Shown here in pieces: positions 42,607 through 50,187 of a stretch of 64,000 nt of DNA. Where the stretch lies: NCBI GenBank assembly GCA_945897955.1, contig CAMDGQ010000005.1, positions 18,616 through 82,615 of the forward strand, read 5' to 3'. The notes beneath the pieces were generated by a model that saw nothing but the letters and a program-made list of their open reading frames with translations, had not been told where the DNA came from and ran no database searches. Position numbers and translations under genes: made by a program. Position 1 is the first letter of the stretch. Every line of letters starts with the position of its first letter. The DNA comes from Tepidiphilus sp. J10. Lineage in GTDB: Bacteria > Pseudomonadota > Gammaproteobacteria > Burkholderiales > Thiobacillaceae.

Positions 42607-43032
42607 TCAACGTGAATAAACCTGGCTAGCGGGGAAGAAATAAGAAATTTCGACAGCAGCGGTTTCAGCGGCATCGGAACCATGCACGGCATTGGCATCA
42701 ATGCTTTCGGCAAAATCGGCGCGGATGGTACCGGCGTCAGCTTTTTTCGGATCGGTAGCACCCATCAGTTCACGATTCTTGGCAATCGCGTTTTCGCCTT
42801 CCAGCGCCTGGATCATCACCGGGCCGGAGGTCATGAACTCGACCAGATCGTTGAAGAAAGGACGGCCTTTGTGCACGGCGTAAAAACCTTCCGCTTCAGC
42901 GCGCGACAGATGCGCCATGCGCGCAGCGATGATCTTCAAGCCGTTGGATTCAAAGCGGGAATAGATCTTGCCAATCACGTTTTTGGCGACAGCGTCAGGT
43001 TTGATGATGGACAGGGTACGTTCAACAGCCAT
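42607..43032 (-). CDS. ndk: Nucleoside diphosphate kinase
   Basis: The 141-residue enzyme balances nucleoside triphosphate pools by a ping-pong transfer through a phosphohistidine. [20 protein letters not shown] starts the fold. The active-site histidine is in [20 protein letters not shown], and [19 protein letters not shown] is typical. It heads the minus-strand housekeeping series. The 211 bp upstream, up to the divergent SPOR gene, should contain the promoters of both. Confidence 0.97.
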   Translation of the reverse strand: MAVERTLSIIKPDAVAKNVIGKIYSRFESNGLKIIAARMAHLSRAEAEGFYAVHKGRPFFNDLVEFMTSGPVMIQALEGENAIAKNRELMGATDPKKADAGTIRADFAESIDANAVHGSDAAETAAVEISYFFPASQVYSR

Positions 43033-43243
43033 TTTTTATGCTCCGAAGAAAAACAATGAAATTGGGAAAAGGACAAGCGGAATAAGCAACGATCAATGCG
43101 ATGCCCGCCAACCAGGCTCAAGTCGGCGCCAGAAATGGCATGGCAAAGGATTGAATACAAGCGAAAAAGCGCGCGCAAGTTACCATGAAACGCCCCTAAA
43201 ATAAAGGCGATGCGCCGCTCCCGTGCGCCCTCTGGAGACCTGA

Positions 43244-43945
43244 ATGCAAGCTGAAAATGGGATGTCGGAAAATGAAGATGTCCGGAAAAAAGCACTGCTG
43301 CGTCTCGCTGTTGCCGGCGTCGTGACCGCCACCGCGTTGGGCGGGCTTTGGTGGCTCGACCAGTCCGACAGCAAAAAACCGCCTGTCGCAGAAGCACCGC
43401 CGACACCCATCGTTTCCGCGCCACCGACTGAAGTTGCCGCTCCACAAACTGAAGCACTCGAACCCGAGACTGATATACCGCCAGCAAAGGACAGTACCGA
43501 AGTCGCTACCGAACCTGACAGTGATCAAGCAGCACAGGCGGAAGCATTGTCTTTCGATTCGTCGCCACCGCCGCCCAAGGTCAGCAACAACGGGCTGCAG
43601 CCGCGCCCGCAAACTTCGCCGCAACCTGCTTTCCCATCCGTGACGACGCCCCGCCCAACGCCAGCGCCCCCCGCCGCCAAGCCGCTGCCGCAAGAGGTAA
43701 CAGGCAAAGGCTACGTCGTACAACTGGGCGTATTCAGCAATCCCGACAATGCGCGTGAGTTGGTCAACAAGTTGAACAAGCAAGGCATCCGAGCGCAAAT
43801 GGAAGCACGCGTGCAAATGGGCCCATTCCTGAACCGCCAGGAAGCAGAAAAGGCGCAGATGGAAATGCGCAAGCTGGGTTACAACGCGCTGCTTGCCCTG
43901 CCCTATTCCGTCACACCTGATGCGTTTTCGCCTGCCACGAAATGA
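43244..43945 (+). CDS. SPOR-domain membrane protein (DedD/FtsN-like)
   Basis: The 233-residue protein has a short cytosolic N-terminus, one transmembrane helix (LLRLAVAGVVTATALGGLWWL) and a Pro/Ala/Glu-rich periplasmic linker. A C-terminal SPOR domain (KGYVVQLGVFSNPDNARELVNKLNKQGI, then VQMGPFLNRQEAEKAQMEMRKLGYNALL) binds denuded septal peptidoglycan. This is the DedD/FtsN architecture and points to cell division. Its 3' end overlaps the convergent tilS 3' end by 35 bp. Confidence 0.9.
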   Translation: MQAENGMSENEDVRKKALLRLAVAGVVTATALGGLWWLDQSDSKKPPVAEAPPTPIVSAPPTEVAAPQTEALEPETDIPPAKDSTEVATEPDSDQAAQAEALSFDSSPPPPKVSNNGLQPRPQTSPQPAFPSVTTPRPTPAPPAAKPLPQEVTGKGYVVQLGVFSNPDNARELVNKLNKQGIRAQMEARVQMGPFLNRQEAEKAQMEMRKLGYNALLALPYSVTPDAFSPATK

Positions 43946-45242
43946 TCCAGCCGGCTTCTTCCGGTTTGGTCAGAAAGTCGCTGTCCGCACCTACCCCGGC
44001 TGACCAGACCAGATCATCGTCAAGATAGATCAGCGGCATCACGCCACGCTGCCAGGCTGGTATTCCCGCTTCGCGCAGCAGGTTCTTCAAGGTGCGTCGC
44101 GGCCGTCCCGGCCCCGGCTTGATTCGCTCCCCACCCAGACGCTTGCGAATGCTGACCACCCCCGGAGCAAGCCGCACACCTTCGCCCTGTGCAGACTGAA
44201 ATTGCAAACTGCCAGCCTCGCCGAGATCAAGGCACTTTTCGCCCTGCCAGATCCGTATCGAGGTTGCGTCCTGGCTGATCTCCGGCAACGCCGCCTCCAC
44301 CACTGCCCAACCCCGATAGCGACGCAAGCTATGTTGCCCAAAATCGACGCGCACCTGCGCATCCGGGCGAGCGTCGCACAATTGCCGCAACGCCTCACGC
44401 ACAGCCTCGGGATGCATTTCCGCACCGGCACGCTCAAGAAAGCGGCGCAGAAGATTGCGTGCACGCGATTCAGGCAAAGCTTGCAAAGCTGCAACAGCCA
44501 AACCGTGTTGACCGATTGCCGCGTGGCCATCCTGATCCGCCAGCGCATCCAGCAACAAGGCGGCTTCAGTGAATTGAACGGCGGCTTGCGCCAGCGCTTT
44601 CGGCGCATGTGGGAAATGCAGGTTCAGGCGGGGAAGCACATCCTGCCGTAACGCGTTGCGCGCCAGCCGGAGATCGGCATTGCTTGCATCCTCGACCCAG
44701 GACAAGCCCATTTCAGCCGCACCTGCCGCAATTTCAGCCCGCGTCATCGCCAGCAATGGCCGCAGCAGCATGAGTTTTTCCGTCAGTGGCCGCACCTCCG
44801 GCATCGCCGCCAGGCCTTTCAAACTGGCGCCTCGAAGAAGTTGCAACAATACTGTCTCGGCCTGGTCGTCGCGGTGATGCGCCAACACCAGAAAATCGGC
44901 ATCCAGCTGGCAAAAAATCCGATACCGTGCGGCGCGCGCAGCCGCCTCCAGGCCTTCTCCAGCAAGCTGAACATTGACCCGATGAATCGCCAATGGCACA
45001 TCAAGGGCGGCACAAACCTGCATGCAATGCTGCGCCCAGACATCCGCCTGATTCGACAGACCATGATGCACATGGACTGCGGTAAGACTGAAACCCAGCC
45101 TTTGCCTGGCCTCGGCCAACAGATGCAGCAACAGGCTGGAATCAAGACCGCCCGAGTAACCGACACAAAGCCGGCTGGTCGCGCCAACGCACCCTGTATC
45201 GGACTTAATATGGCGTTTTAGGCAGACAACAAGCTGGAGCAT
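43911..45242 (-). CDS. tilS: tRNA(Ile)-lysidine synthase
   Basis: TilS converts the anticodon wobble C of tRNA-Ile2 to lysidine so that it reads AUA. The PP-loop motif VGYSGGLDSSLLLHLL and VHVHHGLSNQADVWAQHC are present. So are the AARAARYRIFCQLDADFLVLAHHRDDQAETVLLQLLRGA block and a C-terminal TilS domain (RLGGERIKPGPGRPRRTLKNLLREAGIPAWQRGVMPLIYLDDDLVW). About 443 residues from the chosen ATG at 45242; an ATG at 45296 is possible. It follows accA, a conserved pairing, and overlaps the SPOR gene end by 35 bp. Confidence 0.95.
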   Translation of the reverse strand: MLQLVVCLKRHIKSDTGCVGATSRLCVGYSGGLDSSLLLHLLAEARQRLGFSLTAVHVHHGLSNQADVWAQHCMQVCAALDVPLAIHRVNVQLAGEGLEAAARAARYRIFCQLDADFLVLAHHRDDQAETVLLQLLRGASLKGLAAMPEVRPLTEKLMLLRPLLAMTRAEIAAGAAEMGLSWVEDASNADLRLARNALRQDVLPRLNLHFPHAPKALAQAAVQFTEAALLLDALADQDGHAAIGQHGLAVAALQALPESRARNLLRRFLERAGAEMHPEAVREALRQLCDARPDAQVRVDFGQHSLRRYRGWAVVEAALPEISQDATSIRIWQGEKCLDLGEAGSLQFQSAQGEGVRLAPGVVSIRKRLGGERIKPGPGRPRRTLKNLLREAGIPAWQRGVMPLIYLDDDLVWSAGVGADSDFLTKPEEAGWIISWQAKTHQV

Positions 45243-45310
45243 CAAACTTGCCCAGCCCGGGCTGCAGCCGAGAGTCAACATAACCCCGGGAGTCAACGCA
45301 CCCCCAAGCG

Positions 45311-46276
45311 TCAGGTGCGAGCTTCCTTGAACTTGCCGTAACCCATCAAACGGGCATAGCGGCTATTCAGCAAGGCATTCAGCGGCCGTTCACGCAGATT
45401 CAGCAGCGTTTCGGACAAGGCCTTGCGCAATGATTCCATCATCACGTCCGGCTCACGATGCGCGCCACCCAGCGGTTCGCTGATGATCTGGTCGATCAGA
45501 CCCAGAGTTTTCAACTTGGGCGCGGTAATACTCAACGCTTCCGCCGCCAAAGAGGCCTTGTCGGCGCTCTTCCACAGAATCGAAGCGCAACCTTCCGGCG
45601 AAATCACCGAATAAGTCGAGTATTGCAGCATGATCAACGCATCCCCAACACCGATCGCCAGCGCGCCGCCGGAACCACCCTCGCCGATCACCGTACAGAT
45701 GATCGGCGTCTTCAGTTCCGCCATCACATACAAATTGCGCGCAATGGCTTCCGATTGACCGCGTTCCTCCGCGTCGATGCCAGGGTAGGCGCCCGGGGTG
45801 TCGATGAAGGTAAAAACGGGAATGCGAAATTTTTCCGCCAGACGCATCAGGCGCAACGCCTTGCGGTAACCCTCAGGGCGCGGCATACCGAAGTTGCGAT
45901 ACTGGCGTTCCTTGGTGTCGCGACCCTTCTGATGGCCGATCACCATCACCGGCTCACCCTGGAAGCGCGCCAGGCCACCAACAATTGCCGGGTCGTCGGC
46001 AAACGCCCGATCGCCATGCAATTCCTGGAACTCGGTGAACAGGCCGGCGACATAGTCGAGCGTGTAAGGCCGTTGTGGGTGGCGCGCAACCTGCGAAATC
46101 TGCCAGGCGTTGAGCTTGCCGTAGATCTGCTTGGTCAGTGCCGCGCTCTTCTTGCGTAAACGCTCGATCTCCTCCGAGATGTCGAGTGCGGGATCGTTCT
46201 GCACCTCGGACAACTCTTCGATCTTCGCCTCAAGTTCGGCGATGGGCTGTTCGAAGTCGAGAAAAGTCAGCTTCAT
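45311..46276 (-). CDS. accA: Acetyl-CoA carboxylase carboxyltransferase subunit alpha
   Basis: AccA pairs with AccD to transfer carboxyl from biotin to acetyl-CoA at the start of fatty-acid synthesis. The 321-residue product has the N-terminal helical part ([20 protein letters not shown]), the crotonase-like core ([40 protein letters not shown]) and the [19 protein letters not shown] loop. Length and motifs are standard. tilS follows on the same strand. Confidence 0.97.
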   Translation of the reverse strand: MKLTFLDFEQPIAELEAKIEELSEVQNDPALDISEEIERLRKKSAALTKQIYGKLNAWQISQVARHPQRPYTLDYVAGLFTEFQELHGDRAFADDPAIVGGLARFQGEPVMVIGHQKGRDTKERQYRNFGMPRPEGYRKALRLMRLAEKFRIPVFTFIDTPGAYPGIDAEERGQSEAIARNLYVMAELKTPIICTVIGEGGSGGALAIGVGDALIMLQYSTYSVISPEGCASILWKSADKASLAAEALSITAPKLKTLGLIDQIISEPLGGAHREPDVMMESLRKALSETLLNLRERPLNALLNSRYARLMGYGKFKEART

Positions 46277-46314
46277 GTCGTTATCGGCTTAACAGAAAGG
46301 GGAAGGATTCTACA

Positions 46315-46333
46315 GGAGCAGCAATGCCGCTCC
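46315..46333. repeat. REP-like 19-bp palindrome
   Basis: GGAGCAGCAATGCCGCTCC is an imperfect palindrome (one mismatch pair around a central base) next to CTACA, giving a GTAGGAGC-like unit. It lies between accA and slyD. Confidence 0.4.
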
Positions 46334-46351
46334 CGCAGGGGCAACACACCA

Positions 46352-46837
46352 TCAATGTTGATGACCATGCTGGCCATGAACGTGGCCATGTTCGATTTCT
46401 TCCGCCGAGGCTACACGCACCGACTGCACCACGCATTGCAGGCGCAGGCTCTGGCCGGCGAGAGGATGATTGCCATCCACCACCACTTTGCCATCGGCAA
46501 CATCGGTCACGGTGTAAAGCATGACGTGTTCGCCATCTTCGCTGGCGCCTTCCAACTGCATGCCGATCTTCACTTCTTCCGGGAATGCGTCGATCGGTTC
46601 GATCCGAACCAGTTCGGCATCGTATTCACCAAACGCATCTTCCGGCTCCAGCACCAGATCGAGTTCCGCTCCCGCACCCTGGCCTTCCAGCGCCGCTTCA
46701 ACGCGCGGGAAGATGCCATCGTAACCCCCCTGCAAGTAGACCGCCGGCGACTCGACAAGCGCTTCTTCCAGCATTTCACCATCCAGGGTGGTGAGCCGAT
46801 AGGTCAGCGCGACAACGGTGTCTTTTCCGATTTGCAA
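46352..46837 (-). CDS. slyD: FKBP-type peptidyl-prolyl isomerase SlyD
   Basis: A 161-residue prolyl isomerase and metallochaperone. The FKBP core begins MQIGKDTVVALTYRLTTLDGEML. The IF chaperone insert is within EPEDAFGEYDAELVRIEPIDAFPEEVKIGMQLEG, and the fold closes with VDGNHPLAGQSLRLQCVVQSV. A histidine-rich tail (EHGHVHGQHGHQH) provides nickel binding but is shorter than in E. coli. It is 1 bp from the peroxiredoxin gene upstream, so they share a transcript. Confidence 0.95.
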   Translation of the reverse strand: MQIGKDTVVALTYRLTTLDGEMLEEALVESPAVYLQGGYDGIFPRVEAALEGQGAGAELDLVLEPEDAFGEYDAELVRIEPIDAFPEEVKIGMQLEGASEDGEHVMLYTVTDVADGKVVVDGNHPLAGQSLRLQCVVQSVRVASAEEIEHGHVHGQHGHQH

Positions 46838-47308
46838 TTAAAGCTCCTTAACAAGTTTGAAAACTTCGGCGGCGTGGCCTTTCGGCGTCACGCCAGGCAG
46901 GACATGCGCAATATCGCCCTGGCCATTGATGATAAAAGTAGTGCGATTGACGCCTTCACGCATGACGCCATCGACTTCGCGGTTTACCAGAACCCCATAG
47001 TCGCGGCAGGCAATTCCGTCCTTGTCGGCCAGCAAACGCACCGTGATGCCATGTTTATCGCGAAACGCGCCATGCCGTATGCAATCGTCGCGCGAGATGC
47101 CGACCACGGTGCAATTCAGACGCAAAAAGTCATGCTCAAGATCACTGAACTCGATCGCTTCAGTCGTACAGCCGGGCGTATCATCGCGCAGGTAGAAGAA
47201 CAGAACGAGCGGTTTACCTTGGTAATCCGCCAGTTTGGCGATCGTCATGTCCGCATCGGGCAATTCAAAATCTGGCGCTCGGTCGCCATTGTTCAGCATG
47301 TATTCCAC
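46838..47308 (-). CDS. Peroxiredoxin (BCP/PrxQ group)
   Basis: The 156-residue protein reduces hydroperoxides via the peroxidatic cysteine in DDTPGCTTEAIEF. Other family marks are GDRAPDFELPDADMTIAKLADYQGKPLVLFFY and the late R in NREVDGVMREGVNRTTFIINGQGDI. The second cysteine that E. coli BCP has five residues after the first is replaced (isoleucine region), so it is either a 1-Cys enzyme or resolves through another of its cysteines (NCTVVG, DDCIRHG, IACRDYG). The gene is immediately upstream of slyD. A start at 47299 (MLNNGDRAPD) is also possible. Confidence 0.93.
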   Translation of the reverse strand: MEYMLNNGDRAPDFELPDADMTIAKLADYQGKPLVLFFYLRDDTPGCTTEAIEFSDLEHDFLRLNCTVVGISRDDCIRHGAFRDKHGITVRLLADKDGIACRDYGVLVNREVDGVMREGVNRTTFIINGQGDIAHVLPGVTPKGHAAEVFKLVKEL

Positions 47309-47334
47309 TCCTCGCGAATAGTCGAAAGCATTAT

Positions 47335-48567
47335 ATGAAGAACTCCGTGAATCACCCTGTCAAAAAGTCCGGGGAAAAATCATTCCCTGCCACCTCGATG
47401 CAGGACAACAAGCCATTCACGGAGGCGGATTATTCCCTGCAAACACTGCTTGGCGGCATGTCGGTTGAAAAATTTCTTGCCGAGCATTGGCACAAGAAAC
47501 CGCTTCTGGTCAGACAGGCTTTGCCCAACTTCGGCGACTGGCTGGATCGCGACAGCTTGTCCGAACTAGCTTGCCAGGACAATTCCGAAGGTCGCCTGGT
47601 CCAATTCAAGCGCGGCCAGTGTCAACTTGAGTTCGGTCCGTTCGAAGCGGAAGCGCTGGCTGCCTTGCCGAAAAAGAACTGGAGCTTGCTGGTATCCGGC
47701 GTCAATCACCTGATGCCGGAAGGCGATTGGCTGCTGCATCGGTTCGACTTCATTCCCGCAGCCCGCCTGGATGACCTGATGGTCAGCTTCGCGCCACCCG
47801 GCGGCGGTGTCGGGCCGCATTTCGACTCCTATGACGTATTCCTGATTCAAGGCCAGGGCCGCCGCCGCTGGGAAATCAGCGCACAGGACGACCTGACCGT
47901 GGTCGAAGGCGCACCACTTCGCATCCTGCGGGAATTCCGCGTCGACGAAACATGGGAACTGGAACCCGGCGATATGCTTTACCTGCCACCGCAACTCGCC
48001 CACAACGGCGTCGCGCTGACCGATTGCATGACCTGGTCGATTGGCTTCCGCGCACCGAAGGCGGAAGAGATCGTCAACCAGTTTCTGACCTATCTGCAAG
48101 ACAAGCTGGAATTGCCCGGCATGTATTCAGATCCGACGCTGAAGCGACAAAAGCATGTCGCCGAAATCCCCAGCGCGATGCTTGATTGGGCCGAAAAAAC
48201 CATCCGGGCCGCCGCGCGCTGGGACAAAACCGACATCACCGATTTTCTCGGCCGCTACTTGAGCGAGCCGAAATCGCATGTTTATTTCGACCCACCGACA
48301 CGGCCAAAATCAGTTGCGGCGTTTGCCAAAGCCATCCAGAAGCAAGGCGTCGCGCTTGATGCACGCAGCCAGATGCTGTTCCGCGGCAATGCTTTTTTCA
48401 TCAATGGCGAACGTCTGGAAGCCTCACCGGGCCTCACCAGCATGCTTTGCAAGCTGGCTGACAAACGTTACCTGGAACCGGGTGATTGCATTCATGAACA
48501 AAGTTCGGAAATGATCACCCTGCTGCACCTTTGGTATCAGGCGGGGTACTTGTTTCCAGCGGGCTGA
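47335..48567 (+). CDS. Cupin ribosomal oxygenase (RoxA/YcfD family)
   Basis: The 410-residue JmjC-like 2-oxoglutarate oxygenase matches the family that hydroxylates an arginine of ribosomal protein L16. Iron ligands are H162 and D164 in VGPHFDSYDVFL and H223 in LPPQLAHNGVAL. The N-terminal LGGMSVEKFLAEHWHKKPLLVRQA and C-terminal winged-helix dimerisation region are typical. The N-terminal 20 or so residues are poorly conserved in type, so a start at 47398 is possible. It is divergent from the peroxiredoxin gene across 26 bp. Confidence 0.9.
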   Translation: MKNSVNHPVKKSGEKSFPATSMQDNKPFTEADYSLQTLLGGMSVEKFLAEHWHKKPLLVRQALPNFGDWLDRDSLSELACQDNSEGRLVQFKRGQCQLEFGPFEAEALAALPKKNWSLLVSGVNHLMPEGDWLLHRFDFIPAARLDDLMVSFAPPGGGVGPHFDSYDVFLIQGQGRRRWEISAQDDLTVVEGAPLRILREFRVDETWELEPGDMLYLPPQLAHNGVALTDCMTWSIGFRAPKAEEIVNQFLTYLQDKLELPGMYSDPTLKRQKHVAEIPSAMLDWAEKTIRAAARWDKTDITDFLGRYLSEPKSHVYFDPPTRPKSVAAFAKAIQKQGVALDARSQMLFRGNAFFINGERLEASPGLTSMLCKLADKRYLEPGDCIHEQSSEMITLLHLWYQAGYLFPAG

Positions 48568-48586
48568 TGATCGCAGTTAACCGGAC

Positions 48587-48646
48587 TGTAGGTGCGAATT
48601 TATTCGCATAATCAACCGCTTGCGTGCGAATGAATTCGCACCTACA
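48587..48646. repeat. Paired inverted REP-like palindromes (BIME-like)
   Basis: TGTAGGTGCGAATTTATTCG (first unit from 48587) and its inverse TGAATTCGCACCTACA (unit 48625-48646) face each other across 16 bp. Each unit is itself palindromic (TGCGAAT-NN-ATTCGCA). The pair lies between the convergent oxygenase and beta-helix genes. Confidence 0.85.
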
Positions 48647-48681
48647 TCATTAACGCAACTCTGCCAGGCTGCCGCTCCGCG

Positions 48682-50016
48682 TCATTGCGACGAAACACAA
48701 GGCAGCCGGCGCTCGCTCACCAGGCCATCGCTGCAAAGCCACTCGCGCATCTCACACCCCGGCTCACCGGCGTTGATCGTCTGCCTGATCGCGACGCCAT
48801 CGGCCTGAAGCACGGGCTTCGCCGCGCGGTTATCCAGGCAGCCGGCATTTCGCTTGATCGGCCGCTCGATTCTGGCGTTGTCGAGCAGGATATTGCCGCC
48901 GCTATCGTCGCGAACAATGCGGGACGGTTCGAATTTATAAAACTGATTCTGGGCAACAAAATTATCCGAGGCATGGTCAAGATCGCTACTGCTGCTGCCA
49001 AGTGGATAACCTCGATCCAGATCGCAATAGGATCGGTTGCCATTGCGTGACCCCAACCAGATTGCCGGCGTGCGGCCATCGAATTTGTCGTAGTAAAAAA
49101 CATTGTTGACGATCACATTGCCTTGCGGCGTCTGATGCCGGATGTTGCCGCCCTCGCCGCAGTTGCGATAAAGAAAGATGCCGCCGTTGTCCAGGTTTGA
49201 AAATTCATTGCCGACAATCTTGTTGCGCGCGGAAGCGTCAACCGCGATCAGCTCGCGGCCGGTCAAAGATGGCGCATTCGTCGCCCCGACCGCCTTCTTG
49301 TAAAGACCGAACAACAGATTCTTGGCCTTGCTCGTGGTTGTTTGCGGCAACGTCGTTTCGGTATCGATCCGATTGCCCTTGATGATGTTGTCGCCACTCT
49401 CGGCATCCAGATAAATCGCGACGCTGGTGGAATGTCCGCCGATCTTCGAGTCCAGAATCATCGAATCGTGAACTCCCGGCGCAAAGTAGATCGGAATCGG
49501 ACCGTGGCCGACGATGGTGTTGTTACTGAAGACGATGCCGCTGGGCGCATTCGCCCGCACCCGCTCGGTATGTCCGGGAAGCCGCGAACTGGCGGTCAGC
49601 GTCGCATCTTCGCCGTTGACAGCCATGCCGCGCACCCTGACGGCACCATCAATGACGCAATTCTTGATGACGATATTCTGCGGCGGCGTCCATCGATCTC
49701 CGGCCGCTTGCCTGACCGGACCGCTTGATTGCACCGTGATCCGCGTACCGGCATCCATGCCGGGCACCGCGCGCAAGGTTGCACCATTGCAATCCAGGGT
49801 CAGATTCGAGGCAGCCGCGCCACTGAATATCAAATGTTTGCTGACCACATCGTTTCGGCTGAGCCGGAGATTGCAATCAAGCAGGAGGTTTTTGCTCTCC
49901 GGCTTGGCGGCAGCAAGCACTTTCGCCTTCATTTCCGCATTGCATTCGAGCACTCCGGCATGGGCGACGACAGCGCCTGCAAACAGGCCAAAAAATAACA
50001 GTATTCGGGTGCTCAT
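48682..50016 (-). CDS. Secreted right-handed parallel beta-helix protein
   Basis: A 444-residue exported protein with a signal peptide (MSTRILLFFGLFAGAVVAHA) followed by pectate-lyase-like beta-helix coils. Successive NIVIKNCVIDGAVRVRG, GIVFSNNTIVGHG, DSMILDSKIGGHS, DNIIKGNRIDTET and NKIVGNEFSNLDNGGIFLYRN coils are clear. Cysteine pairs near the N-terminus (VLECNAEMK, LLLDCNLRL) suggest disulfides. Beta-helix proteins often bind or cleave polysaccharides, but no lyase active site is identified. The gene is downstream of the nine-heme cytochrome, separated by 171 bp containing 12-bp tandem repeats. Confidence 0.85.
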   Translation of the reverse strand: MSTRILLFFGLFAGAVVAHAGVLECNAEMKAKVLAAAKPESKNLLLDCNLRLSRNDVVSKHLIFSGAAASNLTLDCNGATLRAVPGMDAGTRITVQSSGPVRQAAGDRWTPPQNIVIKNCVIDGAVRVRGMAVNGEDATLTASSRLPGHTERVRANAPSGIVFSNNTIVGHGPIPIYFAPGVHDSMILDSKIGGHSTSVAIYLDAESGDNIIKGNRIDTETTLPQTTTSKAKNLLFGLYKKAVGATNAPSLTGRELIAVDASARNKIVGNEFSNLDNGGIFLYRNCGEGGNIRHQTPQGNVIVNNVFYYDKFDGRTPAIWLGSRNGNRSYCDLDRGYPLGSSSSDLDHASDNFVAQNQFYKFEPSRIVRDDSGGNILLDNARIERPIKRNAGCLDNRAAKPVLQADGVAIRQTINAGEPGCEMREWLCSDGLVSERRLPCVSSQ

Positions 50017-50082
50017 ATTTCTCTTCGGTTCTCAAGGCAAAGTTCAATACAGAGATCTGTCACCGAATCGAAGATGCGAAAC

Positions 50083-50140
50083 AGGCATCGACTCAGGCAT
50101 CGACTCAGGCATCGACTCAGGCATCGACTCAGGCATCGAC
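50083..50140. repeat. 12-bp tandem repeat, about five copies
   Basis: AGGCATCGACTC is repeated without change at 50083, 50095, 50107 and 50119, with a partial fifth copy from 50131. It lies in the non-coding gap between the cytochrome stop and the beta-helix start. It lacks the spacers of a CRISPR array. Confidence 0.9.
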
Positions 50141-50187
50141 CTTCGACTCCGCATTGACTCGCATGGCCCCGGAATTACCGGTCGAAC

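Noticed and set aside
50083..50140. Possible CRISPR array
   Set aside because: Repeats are 12 bp and directly adjacent with no spacers, and no cas genes are present.
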